Notes under the pieces: generated by a model | Database searches by the model: none | What the model was told of the DNA's origin: nothing | What the model saw: the letters and a program-made list of their open reading frames with translations, nothing else | Shown here: positions 6,649-8,288 of the stretch, piece by piece | Position numbering within the stretch: position 1 is the stretch's first letter | Layout: every line of letters begins with the position of its first letter | Source: an uncultured Kangiella sp. | GTDB lineage: Bacteria > Pseudomonadota > Gammaproteobacteria > Enterobacterales > DSM-103792 | NCBI GenBank assembly: GCA_946481205.1 | Contig: CAMLNB010000152.1 | Location: 1 to 8,288, forward strand | DNA: 8,288 nucleotides | Direction of reading: 5' to 3' | Position numbers and translations under genes: made by a program

Positions 6649-8288
6649 TTAGTATCCGGCGGCCTGCCCGTCTTTGCGCCCTTCCGACGCACCGACATAC
6701 ACGCCGTTTTGTGCATCGCGCAAAATCGCCTGATAACCGCCGTAGCCACCGTTGTTGAACTGCACCTGATGGCGTTTGCGCATCAGCTCACGGATGGTCT
6801 CGTAGGGAAAGCCGGTTTCCAGATAGGTGACGCCACCGTCGCTCATTGGCGCGCCATTCGGTTCATCGACGGTCGCTTCGTGATAAATGCGCGGGGCATC
6901 GCCGGCTTCCTGCAGGTTCATACCAAAGTCGATCAGGTTCATGACGATCTGGACATGGCCCTGCGGCTGCATCGCGCCACCCATCACGCCAAAACTGACC
7001 CAGGGCTTGCCGTCTTTGCTGATGAACGCCGGAATGATGGTCTGGAACGGCCGCTTGCCCGGGGCAAAACTGTTGGCATGGCCTTCACTCAGCACAAACA
7101 TTTCGCCGCGGTCTTGCAAGACAAAACCGAGCCGATCCGGTGTCATGCCCGAACCCATGCCGCGATAATTGCTCTGGATCAGGCTGACCATATTGCCGTG
7201 CTTGTCAGCCGTGGTCAGATAGATGGTATCGCCATCATTGAGCGGGGCGTGGCCGGCATCGACCGCCTGCATTGCGCGCTCCAGATTGATCAGTTTGCGG
7301 CGCTCGTTGGCGTAGGCGTCGCTGAGCAAATGCGCGATTGGCGTTTTGACGAAAGCCGGATCGGCGTAGAACGTTGCCCGGTCGGCAAACGCCAGCTTTT
7401 TCGCTTCGACAAACAAATGCACATGTTCAGCGGAGCCGAACGGAATCTTGCTGAAGTCATAGGCTTCGAGCAGGTTCAGCATCTGCAAGGCAGCGATGCC
7501 TTGGCTGTTCGGCGGCAATTCCCAGACATCGTAGCCGCGGTAATTCACTGATACCGGCTCCACCCATTCGCTCTGGTGACTGGCCAGATCGTCGTAAGAC
7601 AGAAAGCCGCCATGCTTTTTCATATAGGCATCGATGGTCTTGGCAATGTCGCCTTTGTAGAACGCATCGCGACCGCCTTTGGCAATTTTTTCCAGCGTAT
7701 TGGCGAGATGCGGGTTCTTCCAGATTTCCCCTTTGTTCGGGCCGCGACCGTCGATGGTCATCTGCTCCTTGAAGCCCGGCCATTTCGACAATACTGGTGC
7801 ACTGCGCTGCCAGTACCAAGCGATCAGCTCGGCCACCGGGTGGCCATCGCGGGCGTATTTGATGGTCGGCGCCAGCAGGGTTTTCATCGGCAGCTTGCCG
7901 AATTTTTTATGCAGCTCAAACCAGCCATCGACCGCGCCGGGCACAGAGACCGGTAGTGGGCCGTGCGCCGGAATCGCTTTCAGGCCCTGCTGCTTGAAAT
8001 AGTCGAGCGTCAGGCTTTTCGGGCTACGGCCGGAGGCGTTCAGACCATGCAGCTTTTGGCTTTTGGCATCCCAGACAATGGCGAACAAATCGCCACCCAT
8101 GCCGTTGCCGGTCGGCTCCATCAGCCCGAGCGCAGCGTTGGCGGCGATGGCCGCATCAACGGCAGTGCCGCCCTGTTTCAGGATGTCGAGCGCAATCTGG
8201 GTGGCCAGCGGATGGCTGGTCGCGGCCATGCCATGCTGGGCAATCACTTCGGAGCGGGTGGCAAAGGCTTTGCCGGTAACGCGGTCAG
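6649..8288 (-). CDS. Gamma-glutamyltransferase-like Ntn hydrolase, 5' end outside window
   Basis: The frame is open to the right edge. The visible ~545 residues begin with KAFATRSEVIAQHGMAATSH, already inside the GGT domain, so the GTG at 8247 is an internal Val and the true start lies beyond the window. GGTs are made as a proenzyme that cleaves itself before a Thr, which then acts as the nucleophile. That Thr fits GDTIYLT (codon at 7225-7227), followed by the conserved DKHGNMVSLIQSNY. Other landmarks are NAALGLMEPTGNGMGGD, NASGRSP (likely gamma-glutamyl-binding Arg), PVSVPGAVDGW and the small-subunit GGAMQPQGH. The sequence is nearer to the YwrD/Thermus-like branch (DTIYLT, DRGEMF, PFQTIIPAF) than to E. 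coli Ggt, which has TTH at the cleavage site. It should hydrolyse or transfer gamma-glutamyl groups, for example from glutathione. Any signal peptide is not visible. The receptor gene lies 215 bp downstream, and no terminator is seen between them. Confidence 0.93.
   Translation of the reverse strand, partial: DRVTGKAFATRSEVIAQHGMAATSHPLATQIALDILKQGGTAVDAAIAANAALGLMEPTGNGMGGDLFAIVWDAKSQKLHGLNASGRSPKSLTLDYFKQQGLKAIPAHGPLPVSVPGAVDGWFELHKKFGKLPMKTLLAPTIKYARDGHPVAELIAWYWQRSAPVLSKWPGFKEQMTIDGRGPNKGEIWKNPHLANTLEKIAKGGRDAFYKGDIAKTIDAYMKKHGGFLSYDDLASHQSEWVEPVSVNYRGYDVWELPPNSQGIAALQMLNLLEAYDFSKIPFGSAEHVHLFVEAKKLAFADRATFYADPAFVKTPIAHLLSDAYANERRKLINLERAMQAVDAGHAPLNDGDTIYLTTADKHGNMVSLIQSNYRGMGSGMTPDRLGFVLQDRGEMFVLSEGHANSFAPGKRPFQTIIPAFISKDGKPWVSFGVMGGAMQPQGHVQIVMNLIDFGMNLQEAGDAPRIYHEATVDEPNGAPMSDGGVTYLETGFPYETIRELMRKRHQVQFNNGGYGGYQAILRDAQNGVYVGASEGRKDGQAAGY

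Noticed and set aside
6523..7551. A 342-codon open frame on the plus strand opposite the GGT-like gene and the receptor leader
   Set aside because: The opposite strand encodes conserved GGT motifs along the overlapping stretch. This frame shows no family signature and looks like a codon-bias shadow.

Overview
The window is GC-rich (around 58-60% by eye). It reads like a chromosomal segment of a Gram-negative proteobacterium, most likely a gammaproteobacterium. The reasons are an outer-membrane TonB-dependent receptor, two proteins with TonB-type C-terminal domains, Sec signal peptides, YccF and YhhN family inner-membrane proteins, and compact AAGGAG-type ribosome binding sites. I cannot name a genus. 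There is no sign of phage, insertion sequence, CRISPR or tRNA, and codon usage looks even throughout.

Left part, plus strand (1-3884). Two tandem paralogues come first. The first is cut by the window edge, and only its C-terminal part is visible (2-712). The second is complete (969-2189). The complete copy joins a Sec signal peptide, a chalcone-isomerase-like domain, a repetitive Lys/Pro/Glu/Thr linker and a TonB-family C-terminal domain. The visible part of the first copy aligns with the same layout but has an Ala/Pro/Val-rich linker. Each copy is followed by its own intrinsic terminator. Then come a small CoA-binding protein of the YccU type (2293-2664), a YhhN/TMEM86-family membrane protein, possibly a lysoplasmalogenase (2719-3333), and a YccF-family membrane protein made of two near-identical halves (3501-3884).

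Right part, minus strand (3968-8288). A TonB-dependent outer-membrane receptor (3968-6433) lies downstream of a gamma-glutamyltransferase-like Ntn hydrolase (6649 to the right edge, 5' end missing). A good sigma70-like promoter and a perfect 8+8 bp inverted repeat lie in the 215-bp gap between them, so the receptor probably has its own control. The plus and minus blocks converge on a perfect hairpin at 3913-3945 that should terminate transcription both ways.

The common theme is envelope function and TonB biology. The receptor may import a ligand, with the GGT-like enzyme processing gamma-glutamyl compounds, but that link rests on adjacency alone. The most unusual item is the tandem pair of chalcone-isomerase-like/TonB-C fusions. 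The complete copy appears to have a cleavable signal peptide rather than the membrane anchor expected of TonB.
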